The notes under the pieces were generated by a model that was not told the DNA's origin, did not search any database, and saw nothing but the letters and a program-made list of their open reading frames with translations. This document shows positions 53,042-64,000 of a stretch of DNA of 64,000 nucleotides, in pieces. Both the position numbers and the translations under genes were made by a program. How positions within the stretch are numbered: the stretch's first letter is position 1; each line of letters starts with the position of its first letter. The DNA is from Margaritispora aquatica (taxonomy: Eukaryota > Ascomycota > Leotiomycetes > Helotiales > Discinellaceae), in the NCBI GenBank assembly GCA_007644065.1, contig VJWN01000005.1, positions 620,001-684,000 of the forward strand. Direction: 5' to 3'.

Positions 53042-54858
53042 ATGTCGGAAAACGAGAAGCCCCAACCGAATGGCGCGCAACAGCCAGAATCCGACGCAAT
53101 CAACGACGGGAATACACAGAACGGGGGCGGGGACGTGGAGAAAAGCGAAGAGCACCACTCAAAATTCGAAGCTGCAAAGGACAAAGTGACGGACAAGCAG
53201 AAGAAGATCCACGATAAGAACAATCCTCCTGGCGGATTCGACGCGACACCCATCCCCTCAGCTCCAGATGGCTACACTATCAAGTTCACTATCCATCGCG
53301 CAGAGAACCTGCCCATGGCGGATCTCAACTCGGGCTCCTCCGACCCATACGTGCATGCGACGCTGACTTCTGCGCTGCCGAAGCGTCATAAGGATGACCC
53401 CGACATGCTGCTGCGCACCCCTACCGTGCACAAGAGTACGGATCCGGTGTGGGAATACGAGTGGACTGTCGCGGGCGTGCCGTCGACTGGTTTTCGCTTG
53501 AAGTTCAGACTATACGACGAGGATGCTAGTGATCATGATGATCGGCTGGGGAATGTCACCATCCATGTCGATAGTGTGGGGCCGAATTGGGAGGGCATAA
53601 AGAATAGGAACTACAGTATTCAGAAGAAGATGGGGAGCAAGAGAGCGTATTTCTATCGGGGGTGTGCGGCGCTTTTCGATAGCAATGTCCATATGAATGG
53701 TCACCTCTGGATCAGCGCAGAGTATATTGGTGAGTCTGAGAAGCCGCATGGACGTATGTATACCGTGGGGAAGACTTCATGGATTAAGCATTACTCTCCC
53801 ATGATCGGGAGACTTGCTGGTACGAAAGCGCCGGGAAGTGATAGTTCTGGTGATGGATCACCAAAGGCGGAGAAATATGAGTATGTACACATGGTCTACT
53901 CTCATGAGTTCCACTAACAAAATCTAGCTTCCAAGCAAATCAATTCCAACTTCAAGGGCCAGTGCCGGCTGAGTTATACCATCGCTTTGTGGAATTCAAA
54001 CCCTTTGTCAAAGGCATGTTCTCGAAAGCTGGTCTACGAGGTCGTGTCCTGAATAAAGCGCTGCATCACCAGCATGCGCGTGTCTACAATTTCAGCAATT
54101 CCACAGAATATGGCGATGTGAAACCTAGATCTGAGGAAGCCGCTCTTCAATTTCTCAAGATGGTTCACTTCGACGAGGGTGGCCGTATCTTTACCTATGT
54201 CCTTACACTTGACGGTCTCCTTCGCTTCACTGAAACTGGAAAAGAGTTTGGGATTGATATGTTGTCAAAACACACCATGCACAGTGATGTGAATATCTAC
54301 ATTGCTTGCTCTGGCGAGTTCTTCATCCGTCGTCTGGCGCGTCCGGACGAGCCAGTAGATTCAAAGAACCAAGAAACACATCCCAACTCCGACCTTCCAG
54401 GCGGTCCACCCGATGCGCCTCCACCCAAGAATCCACGCAACTACGAGCTAGTGATCGATAACGACTCAGGCACCTACCGACCGAAAGGTGACCTTTTACC
54501 TCTCCTCAAGAAATTCCTCAAGGCGAACTTCCCAGGCCTCCACGTTGTTACAAAGGAATGCATGGATGACAAGCTGGTAAAAATGAAGAAGGAACAGGTG
54601 GAGCGGAAGAAGAAGGAAGGTTCCAATATGCAGGTCATGCAGAATAGCGACGATGAGATCTCGTCGAGTGATGAGGAAGATCTGGATGATATGGCGGGTG
54701 GCAAGAGGAAGAAATCCGGCAAGCAGAGGGCGTATGACGCGTTGGAGGATCCGGGGCAGGCGTTTAGGGATTTGATGCCTGGGCATCAGGGCAAGTCGGA
54801 GAGGATCGAGAGGGAAGAGGTTGGGGATAGTGTTGAGACTGGGGGGAAGAAGGCGTGA
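53042..54858 (+). CDS. C2-domain protein (fungal-specific, cytosolic)
   Basis: Two exons (53042-53880, 53928-54858) join in frame to 589 residues. After a charged N-terminus, a C2 domain spans about residues 78-210 (IKFTIHRAENLPMADLNSGSSDPYVHATL ... FRLYDEDASDHDDRLGN). It keeps the Asp residues of both calcium-binding loops, so Ca2+-dependent phospholipid binding is likely. A conserved region follows, with YHRFVEFKPFVKGMFSK and RIFTYVLTLDGLLRFTETGKEFGIDMLSKHTMHS, as seen in uncharacterised Pezizomycotina C2 proteins. The tail is charged (DDEISSSDEEDLDDMAGGKRKK). No signal peptide or membrane helix is present. Exact cellular role is unknown. Confidence 0.85.
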
Positions 54859-55385
54859 ATCTCAGACGGAGTGAGGTGGTGATGTACAAGGAGGAATTTT
54901 TTCTTCTTCTTGAGCTTGGGTTTTAATCGGTGGTGGTTCTTTGGCTGTTCTTTGGCTGTTTCTTTTTTGATACCATGGGGATGTATGTGGGAAGCTTCTT
55001 TGTCAAGCGAGGTCAACTGCTTCGAGCGTGGGATGGTATGGTAATTATTGCTTTGCGAGTTGGGTTGGAAAGAATGCCAGCTTGGCTGTGTATTGGTATA
55101 CAGTCACGACAGTGAGGAACGGTCCTGAGATGTGATGATCAAGGTTTAATTTCTATTTACATGAGTAGCGTGCGCGCGTGCTTGTGTGCGTGGGCGAGGA
55201 ATTGAAAAGTTGTATCTGAGATGTTGAACTGCTTTATATTGTCTGCTCGGTTGTGATACTTTGATACGAATTCTTGTAGCATGCCCATTCATTCATTCTG
55301 TTTACACGTCCTCTAACTAGCTGACTAGCTGGCTGCCTGGCTGACTACTTGGCTTTCTTGGGTTTGAAACACGTGAGGTAAGTTA

Positions 55386-55423
55386 GTAGGTAGGTAGGTA
55401 GGTAGGTAGGTAGGTAGGTAGGT
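55386..55423 (+). repeat. Tetranucleotide repeat (TAGG)n
   Basis: About nine tandem TAGG units, running into GGTTGGTTGG and GAGGTTGAGGTT variants to about 55460. It is a simple microsatellite, not the telomeric TTAGGG unit. Confidence 0.88.
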
Positions 55424-56445
55424 TGGTTGGTCGGTTGGTTGAGGTTGAGGTTGGTAGGTTGAGATTTGAGATGCGGGGGTATTCGGGGTATGTATCGTGA
55501 AACAGAAAAATGCTATTTTCTTAGTCATTCTAGAGGATTAAGCGAGGTGTGCTGTGTTGTGCTATCTTGTGTTGCTCAGAAAGTGGAGTTGCTGCCATTT
55601 ACCTATAATGCCGAACTGTTGATGTCGTTGATTCCCTACTTTCACTGTCATCTCATCTCAACCTATCTCACCCATCCCATCCTATTCATATTTCTTCCGC
55701 TATCAAACACACCCACCCACTCACCCACCCTCGTTCACTTTCTTCCTGTCCAGGTGAAAGTACCTTAACATGAGAAAGATATATGAAAAGTACGAGATGA
55801 ACACGTTGCTTTTATAAAGATCGTAAGGTAGTTCATGTAAAAGCCATCACGTGCTAAAAGATGAGGGAGGAGATGCGTCGTTTCACTCCCATGAAATTTT
55901 ATGTGAAAGCGAAGTGTTTGATTTCTATGGAAGGTAGGAGAGGGGTGGGGGTTGGGGGTTTTATAGTTGTTGGGTGTTTTTTTTTGCGGATTTAGTGGTG
56001 GGAATTCAGTTCAGCTTTGAGGTCAAAACCTAACCTTTTACTATTTACCTCTTGTGGTGTAAGTTCTTTACTTGTACTCCTCGAGCTCACCAGAACTTCA
56101 ACTAGCCTCCAGGTTTCAAGGTAGGTTTTGATCGATTTCGCTTTTAACGTCCACGATGCCAATGATCTTGTAGAATCACTCTCACCAAGTTGGGATATCG
56201 GGATATATAAACACCTCGCTATCGTAGAAAGAAGCTGTTCCTCGTATCAACAAGAGAGACAGACCTAATTTCACAAAGTTACAGGTATGGGTCTCAGCTG
56301 TGAGTTTCTTGCACTGTTGCTCGCTGAGTCCGAGGTTTTGCTGTTTTGTGTTGAGATATTCTGGTTGATGGTCTGGGAAGTAGGTCGGTGTGATGTTGAG
56401 AAAAGAGAAAGAGGGCATACATTGGTGACTTGGGTGAGTTTGGTT

Positions 56446-56467
56446 GGGGGGGGGGGAGGGGGGGGGA
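56446..56467 (+). repeat. G-rich run (G11 A G9)
   Basis: Two G homopolymers separated by a single A, in gene-poor DNA. Confidence 0.8.
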
Positions 56468-57877
56468 GGTGAGAGTGAGGGTAAGAGTGGTTGAGGTTTT
56501 GTTGTCATTTTCTTCTGCTGTTGTGTATGTACACTGCTGTTATCTACCTCAATACTTACTTCCGAAGCATGGCTGTGTAAACAGAGGAGATAAATTCCAA
56601 CCTATGAGTTGCACGCGAAAGAATACCCAAAGAATAAATATACCACGAAAGAGCATAGATACGATAAAATGCGCAATAGTACAGCTACTACATAACCCAT
56701 GCTTCGATCCTAGCGAAGACCTCACACTCCAGACCCATTCTGTTGTTTCGTTGGTAAGGTATATATAGAAATGTGAGAAGAGTGGAACGTGGTTTGAGCT
56801 ATTAGTGTTAAGCGAGATATTGGGGAGGACTGAGGAAGAGGATAGTAACAAGAAGGTCAGATGAACCAAAGGCCCTAGCCTTTCGAATGGAAATGAGATT
56901 TAAGACTTATCTTTGTCATTCTAGTATAGTACGATAGAGAAACTGCCCTCAATGTATTTTGTATTTTCCTGTCAAACATCCTCTAAACACAATACATCCA
57001 CCACCTCTACTACCACAGAGAAAGGATAAATACAAAGCCTCGTCTCGATATCATTTTCGCTTCGAAATATAACAGTATCTAGAGAGCCGAATTAGAGCTC
57101 AATGAATCGTGAGTGAGCTGTGCAGCAAGCTCATTCATTTTTGGCCATGGATAGTTTGGTGATACTGTTTTCGCAGCTCAAATGATCTTGGTCTTTTTAT
57201 AGCAATACATTTGTTTATTCTTCGATATTGGGAGAAGGCCCCAAATGTAGAAGAATCTCGAGTTTCTACTATAATGCAAGAAGATGCAAGTAATTTCTTA
57301 CAATTTGTACAATTATTACTATCTCCACTCATCAGCTGCGCTTCACTTTCAATCTCCTCAGTTTCTCAATCATGAAAGTAAGCAAACCTCAATTCCACGT
57401 TTATCATAGCAGTCCACACATTCACATGGATACGTCGTCTATTTAATACTATGTTTTCCTTGATTACCTGCTTTTATTACTATCGCATCTTTGGCACAAA
57501 CCCCGCAGTGAAAAGAGTGATGCAATAGTGCTCGCTCACTTATGCCGTATATTTTTCGACACGGAGTAAATAGCAAGGAAGTCAGACAGGTGAAGCTTGA
57601 GAGATGTTGATACTTTGCTTGTGTCTCAGGGCATCTTGCCATCGAAGTAGAGTTGAGGGTGTATAAATATACCTCGAGTTTCTTTACGATCCGTGATGAT
57701 GATTTGAAGAGCTTCTGGCAATGGTGCTGCATATATATCTTGGTGTCACAGCTCAGGAATTTGACATGGGATCTTTATTCTCTGCAATGGTTGATCTCTT
57801 GATCTCTTGACCAATAATTGCAACACAGACAGTAACTATGCTCCTTGAATTTGCTAGAACAAGTTACATATTTCATC

Positions 57878-59819
57878 TCACACGATCCTGTAAACCCTTG
57901 TTGACACACCCTCAAATGGCCTGTTTGGCTTCCACTGGAACATGCCGACACGCCGAAACGTTCCGTCACCCACTGCTATGATCAGGAGCCCTGTGACCTC
58001 ATTATTACTGTTGTGACGGTAATGTCCCATCCTTAAGAACAACAGGTCAGTAATTAGGTCATCAGTCTCTGGAAAATCCAAGTGGGTCATGCCCTTATCC
58101 AACCCAGAATATTGTTTCATGGCGGAATAGTCACATGCTGTTGTAATAAGGTCTACATAGCCACTCTTGATCTTTCCCAAAGGAGCGTTGCCGTCGAGCG
58201 GGACGATGGAAAAACTGTGCACGGTAGCGGTGATACTGCGGATTAACGCAAAGTGGTCGACTTTGTTGGGGACTGCCAACCATGACCAAGAAGGAGCAAT
58301 GTACTGATGAGTTCCATTTGGATGGCGATCTAATGGAGCGGGTTCGACAATCCATAAGAGATTGGCAACGAAAGAATTCCTCCATAGGCCTGCCACATAT
58401 ATGTCTTTCCAAATTCCCTGCAACTCAGCAGCCACGCCTGCTAAAGCCGGTAGACGATCTCCAAAGAATGTTAGCTTGCGCCGAGAATACTCTTTCACAA
58501 TTTCCTCCCATAGGAATTGCTGTGTTTGTCTAGCACTTGGATCAAAACTAGATATTAAGCTCGGAAGTTTGGGGATATCGGCATCTGCCGAAGGAAATGG
58601 CTCGAAAGGACTTGACAGAAGAGGCTCGAAACTGCTGGTTCGGCACTGCCAGCCAATTCCGTGAAAATTGAAAACTAGCTGTCGAGGGGACAACATCTGT
58701 TCTTGCATGCTCCAAGCTCTTGTATGTAGCGGCAACGGCAATTTGCGAGGCCCCGTTCCACTTGGTACAGCGATTATCGTCTTGATGGAACCGTCAGGTA
58801 ATAGAAATGGGAGCTCGCATCCAGAGAAGGGAGCATTTCCCTCCAGAAATCCGAGATGTGCACTTTCTGAGTGAGCGGCTACAATGGTTACTGTAGCGTT
58901 TTTGTAGATGCTACACATGTTATTGATCTCGCGGGCTACATCATTGGGACTATCCTGAATAATGCACAGTGCATCAACCCACAAAAAACGGATTCGAAGA
59001 GCTCGAGTAACCCTCACCGCATCCTGGATTGCTTTAGATAATGAAGTTAGCAGAACTCCATTTTCTAATTCCTGTGCGCGGCCCAGAATGAGTGTCTGTT
59101 GAGGAATCTTTCCCCAGCAATAGCTAAGCGTAGCATATCTACCCTTCTCGCGATATGAAGAAATGTGGATCTTGACAGTTGACTGATCCCCGGAATAGCC
59201 AACATCGATAACTCTCGTTGGAAGAAAACCTTCAGCTCCAAAACATCCTATATGAGACCCATGGCAAACTTGCATCTTGCGCAGGGCTTCGTTGATATTT
59301 CTGTAGTCCGAGAAATCATACGGAAAAGGTGGCAGGTTTAGGTATTCAGTAATTCTGGAGTCTGATGGTATTAGTTCAGGACTAGGAAAGTACTAGCTTG
59401 TACGAACCAGAATCTGTGTATAATGTGAAGAAAGTCGCATTTTCTATAGCTAGGTTCGGATTCCAAAGCGATATTATTTTAATAAGCAATATCTTGCTTG
59501 GATATTTAGACATAGCAGGCACCATGCCTTCGTCGTTAAACTCAGCATGAATGTGAAGTTCGTCAGACCAGCGGGAGCCTGGTGGTATAGTGCCATGAAG
59601 AATGAGTAAATTGCAAAGCTGGCAGCCAAGTCTCGAGAAATCGATATAGTGCCGTTTCTTAATCTTTAGGCCACCCGGAGATAGCAGATTTTCGAGATTA
59701 TTAACGCTGGTAAAGAGCTTAGAGCATTCTACACATATGTTTTGAGAAGGAGTAGGTGACTTGGCTTTTGGCTTTCCTGTGAGCAGGTCCAAGATTGCCC
59801 TGACTTTGCGAGCTGCCAT
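57878..59819 (-). CDS. Heterokaryon-incompatibility (HET) domain protein
   Basis: Two exons (59408-59819, 57878-59361) join in frame to 631 residues. The donor (GTTCGT) is non-standard but is the only one that keeps the frame. The three HET blocks are present: YATLSYCWG (about 208), IRFLWVDALCIIQDSPNDVAREI, and CSIYKNATVTIVAAHSE. A downstream TRAWSMQEQMLSPRQLVFNF stretch is also typical. The N-terminus has paired Cys residues (CVECSKLF, CQLCNLL). HET proteins trigger programmed cell death when unlike fungal individuals fuse, and they form large, rapidly evolving families. There is no NACHT or WD40 extension. Which partner it senses cannot be told. Confidence 0.9.
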
Positions 59820-61412
59820 TTAAGATTGTATGAAGGTTGTTACCACGAAGTAAAAATTTAGGATATGCTCTCAGCTATAATCCCAAAGACTGAGCCACAG
59901 CCACATATCAACCAATAGGATCGAGAAGCCAATACAGGTAGATAAAGCGATAAAATGTATGTTAGCCAAATGAATGAGGCGTCTGTCGAGTGCTAACATC
60001 TTCATGTGAAGCTCTTCTGCTTGGTCTTTCTGGACGACCTGTTTATTGATGCTGGGGCTTTTGTAGCCAGCATCAACAGTTCAGACTGTCTGCGTTCTTT
60101 CTTAGACTTTCCCTTCACGTGGTCTTCCAGAGCGACATTTTCCACACGGGGAGTCAGGGCTATAGTTCGATCCCGTTCGCTCATGGATTGCCTACTCGAG
60201 ATGTTTTCATCATCGTCAGCACTCCAATTGGTAGGCATTCCAAGATTTTGCAGCAAAAGCACTTTTACATCAAAGAAGGATCCCAGTCGCCATCCAATTT
60301 CTCTTTTTAGAGGGAGTCTAATAGCCTCCTTCGTCTCTTCTATTGGATTTTATAGTCGGCAACAAGACACGACCTCTAGATTTTTGTGCCTACTCAATTG
60401 TCGCTTTTCGTCCTCTATCTCCTAGATCGTAACATGTGACATGTTGGTCTTTGTTTGCCTTTTGTTTAGTGTACCTACTGTTCCTTGGCTGGGCAGGAAG
60501 CCACAGTGAGTCTTATCTGAGACAGCCAGGTGCACCGAACATCGTAGAATGTCGTATTCTTTGAATGATCACTTGATGGATGAGGGTAGAACTGTTGCAA
60601 AGCTCTGCCCCAAAAAATTACATAGGCCGACGCATTATTTTCAAACTTTCGCCTTCATTCCTATCTGTTGCCGATCTGGAATCGACCTGCGACTATACAA
60701 GGCTTTGGCAGCTTCTTCAACTTCGATGACACGCAACTTGTGATATGTTCCACCAAAGAGACCAAGTGCGTACAGCTATCCCGATCGCTTCATCATAAGA
60801 ATATCGTATGATTCGTATCGAGGCTGTTGAGTGTGAAAGTACCTTTTTTCCTCCTATGGCCATGAATGAGAGTGTGGCAGATTTGGGAGCAGACTGATAC
60901 TGTTTTTACGTCATATATATCCTGAAATTGTTTTTATGGGTATCCAAGGCCCGTTTAGATCATTTTGCTTGAGATTTGGTGGATGTGCTCTTCTGAGATG
61001 GGTTCTCAATTTCAGGCATTAGAACCTGCGTGCCCATGGACTTCTGAGACATCGCAAGAGCTTCGATTCTTTTTTCGACTCGCCAAATTCATGGCGGCCC
61101 AAACGTTCTCAACCTTTCGTTGCTCTACCAAATTAGTGCAAAATTTGTTATCCGGAGACATGTTCAAACCGATGTTTGAAAGCCATATATTTCTTTGCAT
61201 TTTTTGAGGCGGATTAGAAGAATGGTCAATTATATTTGAATACTTTTGCTCCAATCGATAGAAAGACAGAGGCGTCTCGGTAGGCTTTAGTACTGGATCT
61301 TGAGCAGTATATTTTATGCTTGCGACTGGTACGGAGTATGGAACATGGATTTTGCTTGGTATGCCACTAGTGAAGATTGTCGACGGTATAGTCTTGACAG
61401 AAGAGGAGCCTA
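59820..61412. other. Gene-poor spacer with a possible decayed ORF
   Basis: About 1.6 kb between the HET gene and the next gene. Apart from the possible relic at 60002-60422, nothing is supported. Confidence 0.4.
60002..60422 (-). pseudogene. Possible decayed coding remnant
   Basis: On the minus strand two overlapping frames look protein-like. The upstream one (EIEDEKRQLSRHKNLEVVSCCRL) ends at a stop near 60352. The downstream one (IEETKEAIRLPLKREIGWRL and onward) starts in another frame and runs to a stop at 60002, ending in basic KKERRQSELLML and TKQKSFT stretches. Neither begins with an ATG; the first in the longer frame is at MPTNWSADDDEN. A frameshifted remnant, or exons with an unrecognised intron, would both explain this. 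No family is recognised. Confidence 0.3.
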
Positions 61413-62293
61413 TCAGGAGCCTATCTCGTCGTAGGCGGAACTAGGTTGTGGATACGGAGGACAGCCTGCACAAGGTACTAGAACTTGTGGTAGGTAATTG
61501 TACGTGTTAATGGCGCCAGTCTGTGGATGTACGACACTATACGGCACATGCTGATTTTGACTCACATTCTTGTGAGAGCTAGCGGATGGGCGACTAGCTA
61601 CTGTTGGCTGGCCATTGTACTGCGCTGCATATGCAGTAGATTGCGATTTGAGTTGATTTGGTGGAAAATTCGAAGGAAGTGGACTTGCTGTGTACGAAGC
61701 GTACATAGGAGGGGCAACGCCAAATTGGTTACTAGGGTAATCCATAATAGACAAGTGATACGTTGTCACCGGGCTGCTGGTAGAGTGGTCGGCGTTAGGA
61801 GGTCTACACAGTTTGTTAGTGTTTAGTGCATTACGTTGTGCAAGCACGGGACTGACTGAGGAATCCCATTTGCCTCTCTAGTTACCATTTCAATGCCCTC
61901 ATCAACCCATTTCCTCATCAATGTGTCAATTTCTTCAGAAGACATCAGCGAAGCAGCAGTTCCCACGTTGTTCCTGCTCGCGTTTTCCTCGGACCCCACC
62001 ATGTCACGCGTGAGCGGTTTCGAGAGTGGTATATTCTTGTCGCAAGACTTGTAAGAAAAATTGGCTTTTTCTTTGCCGTTCCCATTAATATCCTTTTCTG
62101 CGAGCACATTTGTAGGCGCAGGACCGAATAGTCGTGCTTTCTTGGGTGGGGGTGGTAGGTCTTCATCATCGGACTTGGACAAATCGATCATGGGGATTTC
62201 TTTTCCGTCATAGAAGTATTTTGGGCTCTCGTCGTCGGACATGATGTGAATGACCTCCTTCGCCTTCTTTGGCGGCATGCGACGTCGAGACAT
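61413..62293 (-). CDS. Unrecognised Ser/Pro/Tyr-rich protein with acidic N-terminus
   Basis: Two exons (61857-62293, 61413-61803) join in frame to 275 residues through a 53-nt intron with a GTCAGT donor and a CACTAAC branch site. The N-terminal half is charged (MSRRRMPPKKAKEVIHIMSD, then LSKSDDEDLPPPPKKARLFG) and contains a short helix SSEEIDTLMRKWVDEGIEMVTREANG. The C-terminal half is low-complexity and Pro/Gln/Tyr-rich, with YASYTASPLPSNFPPNQ. A nuclear protein is plausible from the basic/acidic patches, but no family is recognised. It is the same strand as the lipase gene upstream. Confidence 0.6.
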
Positions 62294-62627
62294 ATTGATT
62301 GAAGGGAAGCGCGTCGTCGCACTTGCTTGATGTCTGTTAGTTCATTCTCGCAATCGACAGCTTCGAACGCGTTTCGTGAATGTGGATGTCTAGCGCCTGT
62401 TCCCGTGAATTTGTGGGCCTGCATCTTCAACTTCACCTGGGACATCTTCTTGAACTTTGCTAAAACATACTGACCGCTCAATCCAATAGGCAATTGCTCA
62501 ACAGAAATGCTTAGATGATAGCATATTTCACGGACTGTGTATTAATATTGAAAACTATTGTACACTATTGAGCTCTTCTACAGTACAAACCAATAATGAG
62601 GACTTGTGCCCCAACGTCATTCTTAGA
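62294..62627. other. Short spacer between two minus-strand genes
   Basis: 334 bp that serve as the 3' flank of the lipase gene and the promoter of the acidic protein gene. An open frame with Lys/Gln-rich composition crosses part of it, with no supportable start. Confidence 0.4.
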
Positions 62628-63758
62628 TCAAAGATCTTCTCTTTCGTCTGCTTCTGACTGTTCAAGGTCATATCGATGTCTTCTCCAATCAAAAGGATCA
62701 CCGCCCGGTACACAAAGACCAAGTCTCCAGAAGTAATCTCGATGTGCAAAGAACAGCTGCCACATCTTATACCTTGCAGGAATCGGGATGCTCCAACGGC
62801 CACCACGATGGAACCATGAGCCACCCCCTTCTAAACCTGCGATGCAGTTTTCATCCTCGTCTCCTACGCATCGACGGATATCTGAGACTGCGGGCTGAAG
62901 CGAGGATTTCGCGATGTAGATTTCGCCAGCATGAGATTTGTAACCCCAGCTGTGAAGGGGAAGCAAGGGAACAGGATCGTCCATATGTGTGACACGTCTG
63001 TATCTGCTATGGTCGCCGTTTTGAAGGCCAAAAGCAATATCGACATAATCTCTAAGACCTTCATTCCCAATCCTCGGTTCTCCGAAAGTCGTTACGACTG
63101 GTGACCATCCAGCAGCATTGAACTCAAGTGCAGCAAGGGCCGCGACTGCACCACCCAATGAATGCCCGACGAGATTGAGCTGATAGCTGGGATACTTTGC
63201 TCGAATGTGCTCAAGATTGCCGATAACATACGGCCGAGTATTTTGCCATGTCATCCAGAAGCCCATGTGAACTGTGCAATCCGTACATTGGATTGAGTCT
63301 TTTGGGGAAAATCCCGTATTGGTCGAATTATGAGAACCAGGATACGGAACATACTCCTGAGGAATAGTACTCAAGTCGGCAATGGTGTTTGCAATACTGT
63401 ATGTTCCACGGAATGCGACGACGATCCTCTTCTTTTTGTGATCAAGCACTATGTATCCACAGCTGTCGCTAAACAAGTGACCAGTGTTGAAAGTATCAAC
63501 CAGCTCGAAGTCTGGAAATTCATGACACCGACTGACGCATTTGAAAGGTTTGTAGATGCCGGAAGTGCCCACACAATAAGAGATATCCACAAGCCTAGCT
63601 AATTCCTCCAACTCAGCAAACAGCTGGGCTGAGAACTCTCGACTCCATTCTGATAGGTCAGGTTTTGATGCTTTGGTGGCAGAATTCTGAGTTTCTGATG
63701 CGTGAGTGAATGCTAGGAACACCAAAGTAAGCAAATTAACGATGTTCGGGAATCGCAT
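62628..63758 (-). CDS. Secreted class-3 (fungal) lipase / feruloyl-esterase-like
   Basis: A single exon of 376 residues. A signal peptide (MRFPNIVNLLTLVFLAFTHA) is followed by a short linker. The alpha/beta-hydrolase domain of lipase class 3 has the oxyanion-strand motif IVVAFRGTYSIAN, the nucleophile GHSLGGAVAAL (Ser about 197), HMDDPVPLLP (Asp about 262), and a downstream HRDYFW segment supplying the likely His. Several Cys (YCVGTSGIYKPFKC, CTDC) probably form disulfides. The family hydrolyses triacylglycerols; some fungal relatives act on feruloyl esters. The protein is secreted, consistent with saprotrophic or plant-associated growth. Confidence 0.92.
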   Translation of the reverse strand: MRFPNIVNLLTLVFLAFTHASETQNSATKASKPDLSEWSREFSAQLFAELEELARLVDISYCVGTSGIYKPFKCVSRCHEFPDFELVDTFNTGHLFSDSCGYIVLDHKKKRIVVAFRGTYSIANTIADLSTIPQEYVPYPGSHNSTNTGFSPKDSIQCTDCTVHMGFWMTWQNTRPYVIGNLEHIRAKYPSYQLNLVGHSLGGAVAALAALEFNAAGWSPVVTTFGEPRIGNEGLRDYVDIAFGLQNGDHSRYRRVTHMDDPVPLLPLHSWGYKSHAGEIYIAKSSLQPAVSDIRRCVGDEDENCIAGLEGGGSWFHRGGRWSIPIPARYKMWQLFFAHRDYFWRLGLCVPGGDPFDWRRHRYDLEQSEADEREDL

Positions 63759-64000
63759 CTTTTCTTCTCCTCGTTACATGTTTGAGAATTTGATGAGACA
63801 GAAAGGTTGAGAAAAATGAAGGGTTTTGATCGAAATGAAAGACATAGCAAGGGGTCTCGTGCATCATGATTTAAGCCATGCCCAGAAGGTGCTAGCACCC
63901 CGCACGCATCATTGACAAACAGAAACGACTTCACCCATTCACATGATACCTTCAGCTGTTACAAAATGATCACCAAAGTCACCAAGTGGTGGCATAGTTA
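63759..64000. other. Upstream flank of the lipase gene
   Basis: 242 bp at the window edge, holding the lipase promoter. Nothing else is seen. Confidence 0.4.

Larger units (their letters stand above)
54859..57877. other. Long gene-poor region
   Basis: About 3 kb with no supportable gene. It contains the TAGG microsatellite (55386-55423), G-rich runs at 56446-56467, and C/T-rich tracts near 55680-55745. Short ORFs across it have low complexity and no motifs. Confidence 0.45.

Noticed and set aside
55386..55423. Telomere-like repeat near the HET gene
   Set aside because: The unit is TAGG, not TTAGGG; it is an internal microsatellite.

Overview
This is a nuclear DNA window from a filamentous ascomycete (Pezizomycotina). 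The genes are broken by short GT..AG introns of about 45-210 nt with CTAAC/CTGAC-like branch sites. The gene set fits this group: a HET-domain protein, a nitrate porter, a Tps3/Tsl1-type trehalose subunit, a QDE-3/SGS1-type RecQ helicase and a BAR-PH-ArfGAP. The even base composition, CT-rich promoters and AT-rich spacers suggest Leotiomycetes, but that placement is an impression, not a proof. I rebuilt 20 protein-coding genes by joining exons through splice sites that keep the reading frame. No rRNA, tRNA, CRISPR array or intact transposon was seen.

Layout. 0-10 kb: the 3' end of a mitochondrial RNB exoribonuclease gene (cyt-4-like), a secreted CAP/PR-1 protein, and a trehalose-synthase regulatory subunit. 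12.5-17.6 kb: a large Zn2Cys6 + C2H2-like + DEDDh-exonuclease fusion, then enolase. 19.6-26.2 kb: the 26S proteasome ATPase Rpt4, a serine esterase and a nitrate transporter. 29.2-34.7 kb: the RecQ helicase. 35.2-42.3 kb: a compact block of five genes, four not recognised and one a SNF2-type ATPase. 42.55-42.72 kb: a stray 3' piece of a second enolase. 43.5-54.9 kb: eIF3j, a thioesterase-like protein, the ArfGAP and a C2-domain protein. 57.9-63.8 kb: a HET-domain protein, a possible decayed ORF, a small acidic protein and a secreted class-3 lipase.

Most recognised genes are unlinked housekeeping functions: RNA turnover, glycolysis, proteolysis, translation, trafficking and DNA repair. They do not form a pathway cluster.

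The most unusual feature is a short palindrome, consensus WTGGAC-RSY-GTCCAW. It recurs about every 500 bp through the 35.2-42.3 kb block and again inside the Zn-finger/exonuclease gene at 12.6-15.0 kb. I did not find it in the enolase, Rpt4, esterase, nitrate transporter or RecQ genes between the two blocks. It falls in all three reading frames, in an intron, in a 3' flank and across three start codons, so it behaves as a DNA-level signal rather than a protein motif.
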